From a virus, in the IMG/VR virus record IMGVR_UViG_3300028840_000789, positions 1 through 64,000 of that record: 64,000 nt of DNA; one strand, 5' to 3'. A program made the translations under genes and the position numbers. Below are positions 53,674 through 59,978 of the stretch, piece by piece; position 1 is the stretch's first letter, and every line of letters begins with the position of its first letter. The notes beneath the pieces are model-generated. The model saw only the letters and a list, made by a program, of their open reading frames with translations. It was not told the origin of the DNA and did no database searches.

Positions 53674-54091
53674 CGCTACCTACGATTCCAAGAGTATTCT
53701 TTCTTAACTGTTCCTTATTCTCAGCAGCTTTTTCCTTAGCCTTGTCAGCGCGCTCCTGCACTTCTTTCTTGTAGGCTTCCAGATCAAACCCATCCGGAGC
53801 AAACCCACATACATCTTCCGCACGGTTAAGCGAGTAGAAATGGCCTTTAATGTTGACCACACTAATATCACTATACGGTGCGAGATATACATAAGTACCA
53901 ACGGTGATTCCAAGATCTTCTGCATACCGACTAGTTGCTACTACGCGATACGCCACTTCTGGCTTGGCATCCTCAAGTACTTGGGCTATCCCATCTTTGA
54001 GTAAGATTAGACCTCCTTTAGTAACTTCCTCCTTCTCCAGGTCTAACAGGATGAAGGGATTAATAGGTTTATAATTCAGGTTTGTGTCCAT
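53648..54091 (-). CDS. GroES-like co-chaperonin
   Basis: The start is chosen at 54091 (MDTNLNYKPINPFILLDLEK), giving 147 residues. Residues 8-100 follow the GroES outline: KPINPFILLDLEKEEVTKGG then LILLKD (roof/first strands), VAYRVVATSRYAEDLGITVGTYVYL, and a closing NIKGHFYSLNRAEDVCGF matching the GroES pattern that ends in a D-I/V after 'e-y' strands. The C-terminal about 45 residues form a Lys/Glu helix (EVQERADKAKEKAAENKEQL) not present in GroES. Phage co-chaperonins such as T4 gp31 help fold capsid proteins with host GroEL. Recognition is by pattern, so moderate certainty. Confidence 0.6.
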   Translation of the reverse strand: MDTNLNYKPINPFILLDLEKEEVTKGGLILLKDGIAQVLEDAKPEVAYRVVATSRYAEDLGITVGTYVYLAPYSDISVVNIKGHFYSLNRAEDVCGFAPDGFDLEAYKKEVQERADKAKEKAAENKEQLRKNTLGIVGSDGKDISLE

Positions 54092-54509
54092 CAGGTATTG
54101 ATTTAAGAAGTTGTTCAGTAGCTTCAATAATCTGGTCGTCTATCTTCCGCAACGCTTCTTCGACCTCGCTATCGTCACCAGTAAAGTACATCGTATTATA
54201 CATATTGTAGAGAAAATTCTGTCTCAGAGAATGTACTGAAATAACGTTAAGGAGCTGATGCCAAACCACCCCTGTAGGAACTACGGTTGTCACACCGCCT
54301 GCAAGCGTGTAGAGCAGACCCCGCACCTCATATAAGTTTTTGAGATGGATTGTATCCGCTACGAACTTCATGTGTTCCTTTTTAACAGGTGGTTCAGCAC
54401 GACGCGTCTCAACGGTAGTCTTTCCTTTCACCTCCTCTAACGTCACTTGCTTAACACGAGGACGTGGTTCAACCTTCTCTGTACTTTTCCTTGCACTATT
54501 GAACGCCAT
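54069..54509 (-). CDS. Unknown helical protein
   Basis: The ATG at 54509 (MAFNSARKSTEKVEPRPRVK) is used because it overlaps the stop of the preceding membrane-protein gene; 146 residues result. A basic, probably disordered N terminus (1-45) is followed by a helical hydrophobic part (LYEVRGLLYTLAGGVTTVVP) and an acidic helical C terminus (DDSEVEEALRKIDDQIIEAT). The end overlaps the GroES-like gene by 23 nt. No known family is recognised. Confidence 0.55.
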   Translation of the reverse strand: MAFNSARKSTEKVEPRPRVKQVTLEEVKGKTTVETRRAEPPVKKEHMKFVADTIHLKNLYEVRGLLYTLAGGVTTVVPTGVVWHQLLNVISVHSLRQNFLYNMYNTMYFTGDDSEVEEALRKIDDQIIEATEQLLKSIPDGHKPEL

Positions 54510-54970
54510 TAGAGAACTAGTATTAATGATATGAGATACAGCATTCCACCAATTGAAGCAATACGCCACCTAGCTGTCCAGCTCAAGTTGATCTTAGCTG
54601 TACTCGTATTACTAGGATTAGCTTTAAAACCGGCAGGATAAGGTAACGCGGCTCCATCTTCATTAGCAATCCTATTACGCGCCATGTAGTACGACCCATT
54701 ATGTATAAATGAGTACGTAAACACTAACGGCAACAGTACGATTGCCATAAGTATAGGAGTACCAGTAAAGGCTCCCACACCACCAGCTACGAAGCCGAAC
54801 AATAAGATTGCGGCTCGCATAGCAACTAACATAACATGCTCGTTCTTACGAATACCTTTATCATAAGAATCGGCTCCTTGTCTCGCCCATATAAGAGCGT
54901 CGTTTTCGCCCATTAACCACCAGATAGCATTACCTAGTATAAACAGACTGATCATTAGAAAAACATCCAT
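54509..54970 (-). CDS. Integral membrane protein, four helices
   Basis: The product has 153 residues. Hydrophobic segments at about 2-20, 48-65, 69-86 and 135-153 suggest four transmembrane helices, with a polar loop about 95-130 (SYYMARNRIANEDGAALPYP). No holin signature can be assigned. It could affect envelope properties or lysis timing. It lies 2 nt after the 50-residue gene and shares its stop region with the following gene's start. Confidence 0.65.
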   Translation of the reverse strand: MDVFLMISLFILGNAIWWLMGENDALIWARQGADSYDKGIRKNEHVMLVAMRAAILLFGFVAGGVGAFTGTPILMAIVLLPLVFTYSFIHNGSYYMARNRIANEDGAALPYPAGFKANPSNTSTAKINLSWTARWRIASIGGMLYLISLILVL

Positions 54971-54972
54971 AA

Positions 54973-55125
54973 CTATTTACTATATCGTTTTCTTGGTTCA
55001 CCATCAAATAAAGGAGTGTACTTTATAGTAAGACGATTACCGTTACTATATTGAGCACTACTACCCCAGTACTTACCATCTTTAGTAAAGATGTACCAAA
55101 TGCAGAGAGCGTGTTTTACTTCCAT
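54973..55125 (-). CDS. Small unknown protein (50 aa)
   Basis: This is a 50-codon frame from the ATG at 55125 to TAG at 54973. The product starts MEVKHALCIWYIFTKDGKYW and ends FDGEPRKRYSK; it is beta-rich and basic at the end. It overlaps the upstream gene's stop by 10 nt and precedes the membrane-protein gene by 2 nt, filling a gap of 145 nt. Dense packing in the operon supports it. No family is recognised. Confidence 0.65.
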   Translation of the reverse strand: MEVKHALCIWYIFTKDGKYWGSSAQYSNGNRLTIKYTPLFDGEPRKRYSK

Positions 55126-55436
55126 TCTATTCCAAGTTTATCACAACGTTCCTTTAAAGCCTCAAGACCAGCACTACCGCATACTACCTCCCATCCGTCT
55201 CCTTCACTAGTCATTACTGCTCTAAACGCATCATCATCAAGTGCTAGAAAGAAGGCCACTCCCCAGACCTGGATCTTTGGGGGTGGTCGGTTGAGTATAT
55301 CGTCTACGAGTTCCTCAAAGATCTCGTCTAATATCTCCCTAGTTAGCTTCGGATACACTTTATTATCCTTCGCTATCTGAGCCATCAAACCTTTACCATA
55401 AGGTACATTAGCTTCATCCTCTATCCCCAGTGCCAT
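55116..55436 (-). CDS. Unknown soluble protein
   Basis: The ATG at 55436 (MALGIEDEANVPYGKGLMAQ) is preferred because the longer frame would overlap the zinc-finger gene by 92 nt; 106 residues result. Acidic helical part (ILDEIFEELVDDIL), then WGVAFFLALDDDAFRAVMTS and a helical C terminus (EALKERCDKLGIEWK). It overlaps both neighbours by short stretches. No motif identifies a function. Confidence 0.55.
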   Translation of the reverse strand: MALGIEDEANVPYGKGLMAQIAKDNKVYPKLTREILDEIFEELVDDILNRPPPKIQVWGVAFFLALDDDAFRAVMTSEGDGWEVVCGSAGLEALKERCDKLGIEWK

Positions 55437-55773
55437 ACCAGATTGTATTTTCAATACGTTCAAACAATTCCTGTGCTTTTTCATCAAACTTAGGAAGAGC
55501 CGCATGCCACATCTCTATTAGTTCAGCAGCAGAATATATCTTCCTAAGATGATCAAGTTCATCATCACAAGAGAGGAATAGACGACCAAGCTTTTTACCA
55601 TTTACTTCTAAGGTCGGACCAATAATAACCCTCTCTTTTTTGATCTCTTCATGATCATGTTCACAAATTGGGGCATGTGCACCAGTAGTCCTCTCGACCA
55701 TGTGACCACATACATCACATACATATGTACCAATGACCGGCCCCTTATCACGACGTCTAGCTACTAATCTCAT
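55414..55773 (-). CDS. Zinc-finger-like small protein
   Basis: The start at 55773 (MRLVARRRDKGPVIG) forms TAATG with the previous stop. The 119-residue product has CDVC at 19-22 and C37 with His39 and His41 (APICEHDHEEI), a plausible Cys3His zinc site near the N terminus. The rest is helical with LFLSCDDELDHLRKIYSAAE. It may be a regulator or a host-targeting protein. Function unknown. Confidence 0.6.
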   Translation of the reverse strand: MRLVARRRDKGPVIGTYVCDVCGHMVERTTGAHAPICEHDHEEIKKERVIIGPTLEVNGKKLGRLFLSCDDELDHLRKIYSAAELIEMWHAALPKFDEKAQELFERIENTIWYGTGDRG

Positions 55774-56000
55774 TATAGTTCCCATTTGTTTCTTCCACTA
55801 GCTTGATCTAACATCTGTAATGCTTCTGCGAGCTTCCTCACGTCTGGATCTTTGAATTGACCGTAGTTCTTTATGTTCTCCTTCTTGATCACATTCAATA
55901 CTAAAAGACGTGCAGCCTCAATAACCTCAACGTAACCAACTGGTACACGAACAGGTTCAAAACCTTCATATATAGGTACATGATCATCCTTCGGTACCAT
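55773..56000 (-). CDS. Small unknown protein
   Basis: The product has 75 residues: MVPKDDHVPIYEGFEPVRVP, then a helical stretch GYVEVIEAARLLVLNVIKKE and an acidic/helical end with KLAEALQMLDQASGRNKWEL. It overlaps the papain-like gene by 17 nt and the zinc-finger gene by 1 nt. No family is recognised; it is probably real because of its fit in the overlapping chain. Confidence 0.55.
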   Translation of the reverse strand: MVPKDDHVPIYEGFEPVRVPVGYVEVIEAARLLVLNVIKKENIKNYGQFKDPDVRKLAEALQMLDQASGRNKWEL

Positions 56001-56553
56001 AATTATGATCTAGTTCTATAACATCAAAATCAATACGACTTAGTAATTCTGCAGTATGGATCTTGTACCAATCCTTAAACATAAACTTCCATACCCAGGC
56101 TGCAAACTCCGAGCAGTATAGCTTCTTGATTGCTTTATCACCTTTGGGGCCTATCCATAGTATACCAAGTGTAAGAATATGTATAGCTTGCGTAAGAAGT
56201 GCCCAGAAATCATAAGGTGTACCTACAGCATCAAGCATCTTCTTACGATCTCCTGGTAAAAGCTCAGCACCGATAGGTCGTATAACCATCCACTCTTTCC
56301 TCCCGTAACCTGTCCATACTTCATACCGCCTCATGGTTAAACCTTTAGCAACAGCATCTATAACATAGGGCACACCAGTAGTGCTTACATAAATAACACC
56401 ACTATGATTCCATCTGGCCCACATACGTTTCCGTACGTCTAACCATTGAAAGATGCGAATCATCAGTGACAAGTACGTGAGAGGCTTGTTCCATCGGAAT
56501 TTAGTATGCTCTATTACTATGTCACCAGTTTTAAGTTCTTTAAAATTCATCAT
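55984..56553 (-). CDS. Papain-like NlpC/P60-type hydrolase, lysis candidate
   Basis: The product has 189 residues. The start motif LKTGDIVI (7-14) and a His in RWNHSGVIYV (His50) come before a Cys in LYCSEFAAWVW (Cys147). A His first and Cys last order is typical of the circularly permuted papain-like (YiiX/YebB type) branch of NlpC/P60 hydrolases. Such enzymes cut peptide or amide bonds, often in cell wall. A hydrophobic segment at about 115-140 (LLTQAIHILTLGILWIG) is notable. It lies 2 genes from a small membrane protein (56732-56980), a holin candidate, so a lysis role is reasonable. Other crAss-like phages carry similar enzymes. Confidence 0.62.
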   Translation of the reverse strand: MMNFKELKTGDIVIEHTKFRWNKPLTYLSLMIRIFQWLDVRKRMWARWNHSGVIYVSTTGVPYVIDAVAKGLTMRRYEVWTGYGRKEWMVIRPIGAELLPGDRKKMLDAVGTPYDFWALLTQAIHILTLGILWIGPKGDKAIKKLYCSEFAAWVWKFMFKDWYKIHTAELLSRIDFDVIELDHNYGTEG

Positions 56554-56735
56554 GATCTCTTTTTCTTAGGGTTACAATAACTACATAATACAGGAGGAGC
56601 AGGCTGCGGATCAGCTTCATGCTCACCAAGCACTTCTATCCGCTTCATAAACTTCATGAACTCGTCATGTTCGAGCTTGTTGAAGTAATACATCTTTTCG
56701 TTGATGCGTACAGGTATCTTAGGTTCTAAACTCAT
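56550..56735 (-). CDS. Small CxxC protein
   Basis: The ATG at 56735 overlaps the previous stop (ATGA), giving 61 residues: MSLEPKIPVRINEKMYYFNK, then HDEFMKFMKRIEVLGEHEAD and a Pro-rich C terminus with CSYC followed by NPKKKRS. A single CxxC suggests either half of a zinc site or a redox pair. Longer in-frame starts overlap the membrane-protein gene and are less likely. Its ATGA-like overlap with the hydrolase gene (4 nt) fits coupling. Confidence 0.5.
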   Translation of the reverse strand: MSLEPKIPVRINEKMYYFNKLEHDEFMKFMKRIEVLGEHEADPQPAPPVLCSYCNPKKKRS

Positions 56736-56980
56736 TTCCATATACTTAACCACCGTACACCAAATGACAGCAAACCAATCCATACTATGTTAATAGTGAA
56801 CAGGCTGGTTACAATGTCCATACCTACTTTCCAGTTTGCCATGAGAAAGACTATTCCTATTGCAAACAGTAGTAAACCTATTCCTAATTGGAATAGCAAC
56901 TGGTTCTTTTTAAATCCGGCACTCACCATGAGGAGGCCAGTCGAGACGCAGACAACTGCAACAATTAAATAAAGTATCAT
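56732..56980 (-). CDS. Small membrane protein, holin candidate
   Basis: The product has 82 residues. Three hydrophobic segments are visible: about 1-22 (MILYLIVAVVCVSTGLLMVS), 29-48 (LLFQLGIGLLLFAIGIVFLM) and 56-76 (IVTSLFTINIVWIGLLSFGV), with a short charged tail (RWLSIWK). Three-helix small membrane proteins next to a wall hydrolase often act as holins. Sequence alone cannot distinguish this from an exclusion protein. It overlaps its neighbours by 4 nt on each side. Confidence 0.55.
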   Translation of the reverse strand: MILYLIVAVVCVSTGLLMVSAGFKKNQLLFQLGIGLLLFAIGIVFLMANWKVGMDIVTSLFTINIVWIGLLSFGVRWLSIWK

Positions 56981-57402
56981 ATCAATCTTTCATTAAATAG
57001 TTCACCAGTATGTTGTGTGTTCTCTTGATTCCGAGACACGTGAGGATTAGGTACGTTGGTACCATTAAGAGTACGACCTGCCCCACCTCTTATATCATAA
57101 ACTACAAGTTGGTCACCTATAAGGGCAACACGTGTAGTAGGATTATCCAGCATCTGACCCATTAGTTCAGTATCTGGAACCTCAGCTGACATCGTAAAAG
57201 GTTCTGCTATCTTGGCCAACCTTTTATTATTACGTATCTTCTCAAGGTCTATTTCGTTACGTAGTTGTCGAATCTCTTCTTCAAGGTCAGCAATTTTACA
57301 AAAGACTTCTTCAATGTCTTTAACACGTACGAGAGCACGACCACCTCCTGCTTTTTCTATCAGGTGCAGTACCTGTCGGTTAATATAATCATCATTTCCC
57401 AT
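56977..57402 (-). CDS. Coiled-coil protein, unknown
   Basis: The product has 141 residues. The first about 70 form a coiled coil (KDIEEVFCKIADLEEEIRQL then RNEIDLEKIRNNKRLAKI). The rest is beta-prone with DNPTTRVALIGDQLVVYDIRG and an Asn-rich tail. It follows the 116-residue gene by 33 nt and overlaps the membrane protein by 4 nt. No family is recognised. Confidence 0.55.
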   Translation of the reverse strand: MGNDDYINRQVLHLIEKAGGGRALVRVKDIEEVFCKIADLEEEIRQLRNEIDLEKIRNNKRLAKIAEPFTMSAEVPDTELMGQMLDNPTTRVALIGDQLVVYDIRGGAGRTLNGTNVPNPHVSRNQENTQHTGELFNERLI

Positions 57403-57435
57403 TTATACCAATTAATTTTTCAATCTCTTTAAAAT

Positions 57436-57786
57436 TCATAACGCATTAAATCCAATAATACCCTTTATTTGTCTTTCACTCATTCTTGATTCCCCCTTGC
57501 ATGAGCAACGGAAATGTAACCCATCTATTACGTCATCAAACTGGATGATGTTGTTTGTCCAGACATTCTGTATCTTCAGCATCTTACAATACTGTAGAAA
57601 CTGCGTAAATATGGGTTCCGGTAGGATAATGTGAACACCTAGTGGTGTCGTGGGTTCTCCTGTAACAGGGCTAATTCTAGCATCAGTCTTGTACGACTCT
57701 AAGTGCTCTAGCAGTTTATAACCAGTACTATACTCCGTTATTTCCAGCTTCGGGACTTTGCTTGACAATAGATTCTCCGGCATCAC
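57436..57786 (-). CDS. Unknown soluble protein
   Basis: The product has 116 residues: MMPENLLSSKVPKLEITEYS and later FTQFLQYCKMLKIQNVW, with a Cys pair in FRCSCKGESRMSERQIKG. The final part ends IIGFNAL and is hydrophobic. It overlaps the upstream gene by 59 nt. The CSC pair may bind a metal. Function unknown; no family is recognised. Confidence 0.5.
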   Translation of the reverse strand: MMPENLLSSKVPKLEITEYSTGYKLLEHLESYKTDARISPVTGEPTTPLGVHIILPEPIFTQFLQYCKMLKIQNVWTNNIIQFDDVIDGLHFRCSCKGESRMSERQIKGIIGFNAL

Positions 57787-58027
57787 AAATTGGGTTATTA
57801 GTTCTTATTAAACAAGGATCTTCATTAATACCACGATATACCTTATAGGCTCTATCGGTATTGATATCTACGATACGAAATTCAGTCTTAGTGCCTAATG
57901 CACCACGTCTGGCATTGTTCGTCTCCAGGTTGAGCACATTCGTCAAGGCCCACTCTTTATCACCATAGTACACTTCTGTAGGTAGTACTTCACCATCCAC
58001 TATTAGGACTAGCCTCAAATTCGGCAT
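57728..58027 (-). CDS. Small unknown protein
   Basis: The ATG at 58027 (MPNLRLVLIVDGEVLPTEVY) follows the previous stop directly; 99 residues. The first half looks like a compact beta domain (LRLVLIVDGEVLPTEVYYGD; TEFRIVDINTDRAYKVYRGI), the end is polar (VKQSPEAGNNGV). An earlier in-frame start would run inside the preceding gene and is rejected. No family is recognised. Confidence 0.5.
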   Translation of the reverse strand: MPNLRLVLIVDGEVLPTEVYYGDKEWALTNVLNLETNNARRGALGTKTEFRIVDINTDRAYKVYRGINEDPCLIRTNNPICDAGESIVKQSPEAGNNGV

Positions 58028-58028
58028 C

Positions 58029-58352
58029 CTAAACAAAGGAATTAACTGCTTCATCAGGTTTTGTACGTTTGTCAATAGTTTCGTTAAATTCTCTCTGACC
58101 ATACGCATCAATAGCGCGGCTGATAAGACGTTCTGTATCACGTCCCCAAATCTTAAAGATCACACGGTTCACGTAATGATCGTACACCTCCACTAGGAAG
58201 GGTTCCTTCAACTTCTCGGATGCAAACAAATGGTCGGAATCTTTCAGCAACGCTGTGTAACGCTTCATCTTCTTGACTTTCTTCTGCGCGTTCTTCACTG
58301 GTGGCTGTGCCTTACTGACCTTCGCTTGCTTGAGCATCTGCTTTAAACTCAT
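58029..58352 (-). CDS. Basic unknown protein
   Basis: The product has 107 residues. The N-terminal 35 residues are Lys/Gln rich (MSLKQMLKQAKVSKAQPPVK; KKVKKMKRY), then PFLVEVYDHYVNRVIFKIWG and a helical C terminus. A nucleic-acid-binding role is possible because of the basic region. It overlaps the winged-helix gene by 4 nt and lies directly before the 99-residue gene. Confidence 0.5.
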   Translation of the reverse strand: MSLKQMLKQAKVSKAQPPVKNAQKKVKKMKRYTALLKDSDHLFASEKLKEPFLVEVYDHYVNRVIFKIWGRDTERLISRAIDAYGQREFNETIDKRTKPDEAVNSFV

Positions 58353-58666
58353 CTCTTATGTATTCTCTGTATATTAAGACCTACTAAATTAACCTTATAC
58401 ACCCCTCTGGCTGTTCCAGTGGGACGTGTTATAAAACGATGTTCGTAAAGACGACTAATATATCTCTTTACTGTTATCGTACTGATACCTAAAGCCTGAC
58501 TTATTGCTTCACGATTGGGTATATCATTATGCCATATATCACCATTCGCTTGCAATAGGATCATCTTTAAGACCTGTGCGGACTGAGGGCCGGCTCTTGT
58601 AGCAACCTCAAAAATATCGTACCGTCCTAGAGGCATTAGTCGGAGAGTAACTCGCTTGCTTTCCAT
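58349..58666 (-). CDS. Winged-helix DNA-binding protein, RepL-like
   Basis: The product has 105 residues. Residues about 48-95 read DIPNREAISQALGISTITVK then RYISRLYEHRFITRPTGTAR and GVYKVN: helix-turn-helix (AISQALGISTITVKRYISRL) followed by a wing, as in RepL plasmid replication initiators and related regulators. It is the first minus-strand gene at the divergent junction, with its promoter next to four phased repeats at 58774-58863. Regulator of the divergent promoters or replication initiator is inferred; the family call is by pattern. Confidence 0.62.
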   Translation of the reverse strand: MESKRVTLRLMPLGRYDIFEVATRAGPQSAQVLKMILLQANGDIWHNDIPNREAISQALGISTITVKRYISRLYEHRFITRPTGTARGVYKVNLVGLNIQRIHKR

Positions 58667-58694
58667 TTGCTATACTTAAACATACTGCAATATA

Positions 58695-58701
58695 CAAAGG
58701 T
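58695..58701 (-). promoter_or_regulatory. Promoter-like CCTTTG box of minus block
   Basis: On the minus strand ACCTTTGTATATT lies with its TTTG about 29 nt upstream of the ATG at 58666. The plus-strand boxes at 59950 and 60940 read TACTTTG at 29 and 33 nt from their ATG. It resembles the -7 element (TAnnTTTG) of Bacteroidota promoters. Prediction by comparison only. Confidence 0.4.
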
Positions 58702-58773
58702 CTTACTCCATTTCCTAATTAGTAACGAAAATAATGTAGAAAATATTTGGTTCAATATTTAGCTCCTAAAAAT

Positions 58774-58863
58774 GGTTCAAGATGTTGGTCTTAGAGAGTA
58801 CCGTCCTGTTGGTCTTTGGAGTACCAAGATATTGGTCTTTAGAAGGCACAGGATGTTGAACCA
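58774..58863. repeat. Four phased iteron-like repeats
   Basis: TTGGTCTT begins at 58785, 58809 and 58832, and a fourth TTG(AACC) at 58856, so spacing is 24, 23 and 24 bp. The fullest unit shares TGTTGGTCTT.GAG.ACC. GGTTCAA at 58749 and 58774 and its inverse TTGAACC at 58856 bracket the array. Regular spacing suggests a protein-binding iteron array, perhaps a replication origin or operator for the adjacent winged-helix gene. Confidence 0.55.
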
Positions 58864-58873
58864 GGAATCGACC

Positions 58874-58900
58874 TTAACTTCTTCTCTGTCAGAGAGTTAA
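58874..58900. promoter_or_regulatory. Inverted repeat in divergent region
   Basis: TTAAC / GTTAA arms (58874-58878, 58896-58900) enclose TCTCT / AGAGA (58883-58887, 58891-58895) with a 3-nt loop. It could be an operator or a weak hairpin. No U-tract follows in either direction, so it is not a typical terminator. Confidence 0.35.
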
Positions 58901-58960
58901 CCCTCTATCCCCCTATAAAAGTTACACATATAGAAATAATATTCCATATTATACTTATGA

Positions 58961-59341
58961 ACCACGAAGTCGGATCAATTAGTATTCCCATCATGGGTAA
59001 CTTTACTACCCGCTTACCTTCGTGGGTAACTGTATCACTAGGTGCTCCCCTGCTAGGTAGCCTATCGTCATGGCCCGATAGGGATGCTAAGTGTGTAATA
59101 GCAACGAGTTACCCTTACTATGATACAAGATACGGGTGATATTGCCCTTACTTTGTTACACGTGTCGTATAGGGTGGTCATAGAAAAGACGGTACCTCTA
59201 TATATGCTGATAATAGACCCCCGGGTGGTATATATGCTGATTTTTCATGGCCATAGAAATTTTGGTAGTGTTTTTACGGACGTGGGAACCACCTTAAAGA
59301 ACCGACCCCTCCGAAAGGAAGAGGGTTCATACCCCCGTGGT
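58961..59341 (+). other. Foldable non-coding leader before first early gene
   Basis: Between the iterons and the ATG at 59368 I see no supportable gene. Several stems are visible: CCACGAAG (58962-58969) with CTTCGTGG (59018-59025); CCCA/TGGG (58987-58997); CCTATCG (59061-59067) with CGATAGG (59076-59082); ACCAC (59288-59292) with GTGGT (59337-59341) enclosing a GAAA-loop hairpin. GGGTAAC occurs twice and GTTACCC once (59108-59114), allowing exclusive pairings. It may be a structured 5' leader or ncRNA. Confidence 0.35.
59171..59260. repeat. Paired promoter-like repeats
   Basis: TATATATGCTGAT occurs at 59199-59211 and 59229-59241, and GG(T/C)CATAGAAA at 59176-59186 and 59249-59259, in the order a-b-b-a. 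GGGTGGT precedes both halves. They lie 110-190 nt before the first plus-strand gene. Binding sites for a polymerase or regulator are inferred. Confidence 0.4.
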
Positions 59342-59343
59342 CT

Positions 59344-59350
59344 TACTTTA
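59344..59350 (+). promoter_or_regulatory. TACTTTA box before first early gene
   Basis: TTACTTTAACTAAAA starts 24-25 nt before the ATG at 59368. The same TACTTTR core precedes 59806, 59979 and 60973. It is a candidate -7-type element or phage promoter core. Confidence 0.4.
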
Positions 59351-59367
59351 ACTAAAATAATTATCTT

Positions 59368-59667
59368 ATGAGCTTTTCAGAATTATTCAAAGGTTCAGCT
59401 AAAATGGCTGACGTAAAAGATCTTGAAATCGGCGATGCTGCTGATGGCATATTGACTTCAGTATGGACGAACAGCGACGCGTCGCATTTCTTCGGGTCTG
59501 TCACCGTTGGTGACAAAAAAGTACGTGGTATCATAGGTTCTGTTGAAGACTATGATGCTGAGACACTTGCCGATAAGATCGGTACAACAGTCGAAGCGGA
59601 GTATCGCGGCACGTACACGGATGATAATGATAACGAGCGTCCATCTTGGGCACTTCGTGGCATCTAA
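59368..59667 (+). CDS. First early gene, small acidic protein
   Basis: The 99-residue product starts MSFSELFKGSAKMADVKDLE and is acidic and beta-rich, with FFGSVTVGDKKVRGIIGSVE and a last part TVEAEYRGTYTDDNDNERPS. An OB-like or similar small beta fold is possible, but no family can be named. It is flanked by a TACTTTA box 24 nt upstream and a strong terminator 4 nt downstream, so it seems to be a single-gene, highly expressed early unit. Confidence 0.7.
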   Translation: MSFSELFKGSAKMADVKDLEIGDAADGILTSVWTNSDASHFFGSVTVGDKKVRGIIGSVEDYDAETLADKIGTTVEAEYRGTYTDDNDNERPSWALRGI

Positions 59668-59670
59668 ACT

Positions 59671-59692
59671 AAGGGAGCTTCGCTCCCTTTTA
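59671..59692 (+). terminator. Rho-independent terminator
   Basis: AAGGGAG-CTTCG-CTCCCTT is followed by TTATTTATAT: a 7-bp GC-rich stem with short loop directly after the stop of the first early gene. The A/T flanks are symmetrical on the stem base. Confidence 0.85.
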
Positions 59693-59778
59693 TTTATATG
59701 AGATTTAATGTCAATCGGTTGTCTGGCACACCACATACACTTACAACTTTTTTAATGAGGTGAACAGTCAAACGATTG

Positions 59779-59785
59779 TACTTTA
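59779..59785 (+). promoter_or_regulatory. TACTTTA box before micro-ORF
   Basis: TGTACTTTAGGTATACTTACTATAAAT precedes the ATG at 59806 by 27 nt and matches the box seen upstream of 59368, 59979 and 60973. Confidence 0.35.
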
Positions 59786-59805
59786 GGTATACTTACTATA
59801 AATAT

Positions 59806-59868
59806 ATGTACTACAATCCAGATGGTACTATTAATGTTACTGGTGATCGCAGTTGGGACGCTAAGTAA
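59806..59868 (+). CDS. Possible 20-residue micro-protein
   Basis: A 21-codon frame, MYYNPDGTINVTGDRSWDAK, runs from an ATG preceded by the shared TACTTTR box and an AT-rich leader, and ends in TAA. It is polar and has no membrane segment. The leader match is the main support. The surrounding 59693-59978 stretch contains no longer gene. Confidence 0.4.
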   Translation: MYYNPDGTINVTGDRSWDAK

Positions 59869-59877
59869 CTAATAGTA

Positions 59878-59945
59878 CTTGATATAGATGTGACACATCT
59901 AACGATGCACATCGACTCAAGCAGGTGAAGTATAGTAACCTGCTT
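59878..59945 (+). ncRNA. Three-hairpin element
   Basis: Adjacent inverted repeats are visible: TAGATGTG-A-CACATCTA (59885-59901, 8 bp), CGATG-CA-CATCG (59903-59914) and AAGCAGGT...ACCTGCTT (59919-59945, 8 bp, 11-nt loop). CTTGA (59878-59882) can also pair with TCAAG (59917-59921) to close the first two. The last hairpin abuts GTTTTACTTTG, so it may serve as terminator for the upstream unit while a promoter starts. DNA-level operator use is also possible. Confidence 0.4.
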
Positions 59946-59949
59946 GTTT

Positions 59950-59956
59950 TACTTTG
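59950..59956 (+). promoter_or_regulatory. TACTTTG box
   Basis: TTTTACTTTGTATCTCACTAAC lies 29 nt before the ATG at 59979 and directly after a hairpin. An almost identical arrangement, hairpin then TTTTACTTTG and CACTAACATACA, occurs at 60937-60964. Confidence 0.45.
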
Positions 59957-59978
59957 TATCTCACTAACTAACATACAT

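Noticed and set aside
58957-59139. 60-codon plus-strand frame beginning MNHEVGSISIPIMGN
   Set aside because: It lies entirely over the multi-stem leader, has no shared TACTTTR box at the right distance and a composition unlike neighbouring genes. The stems explain the sequence better.
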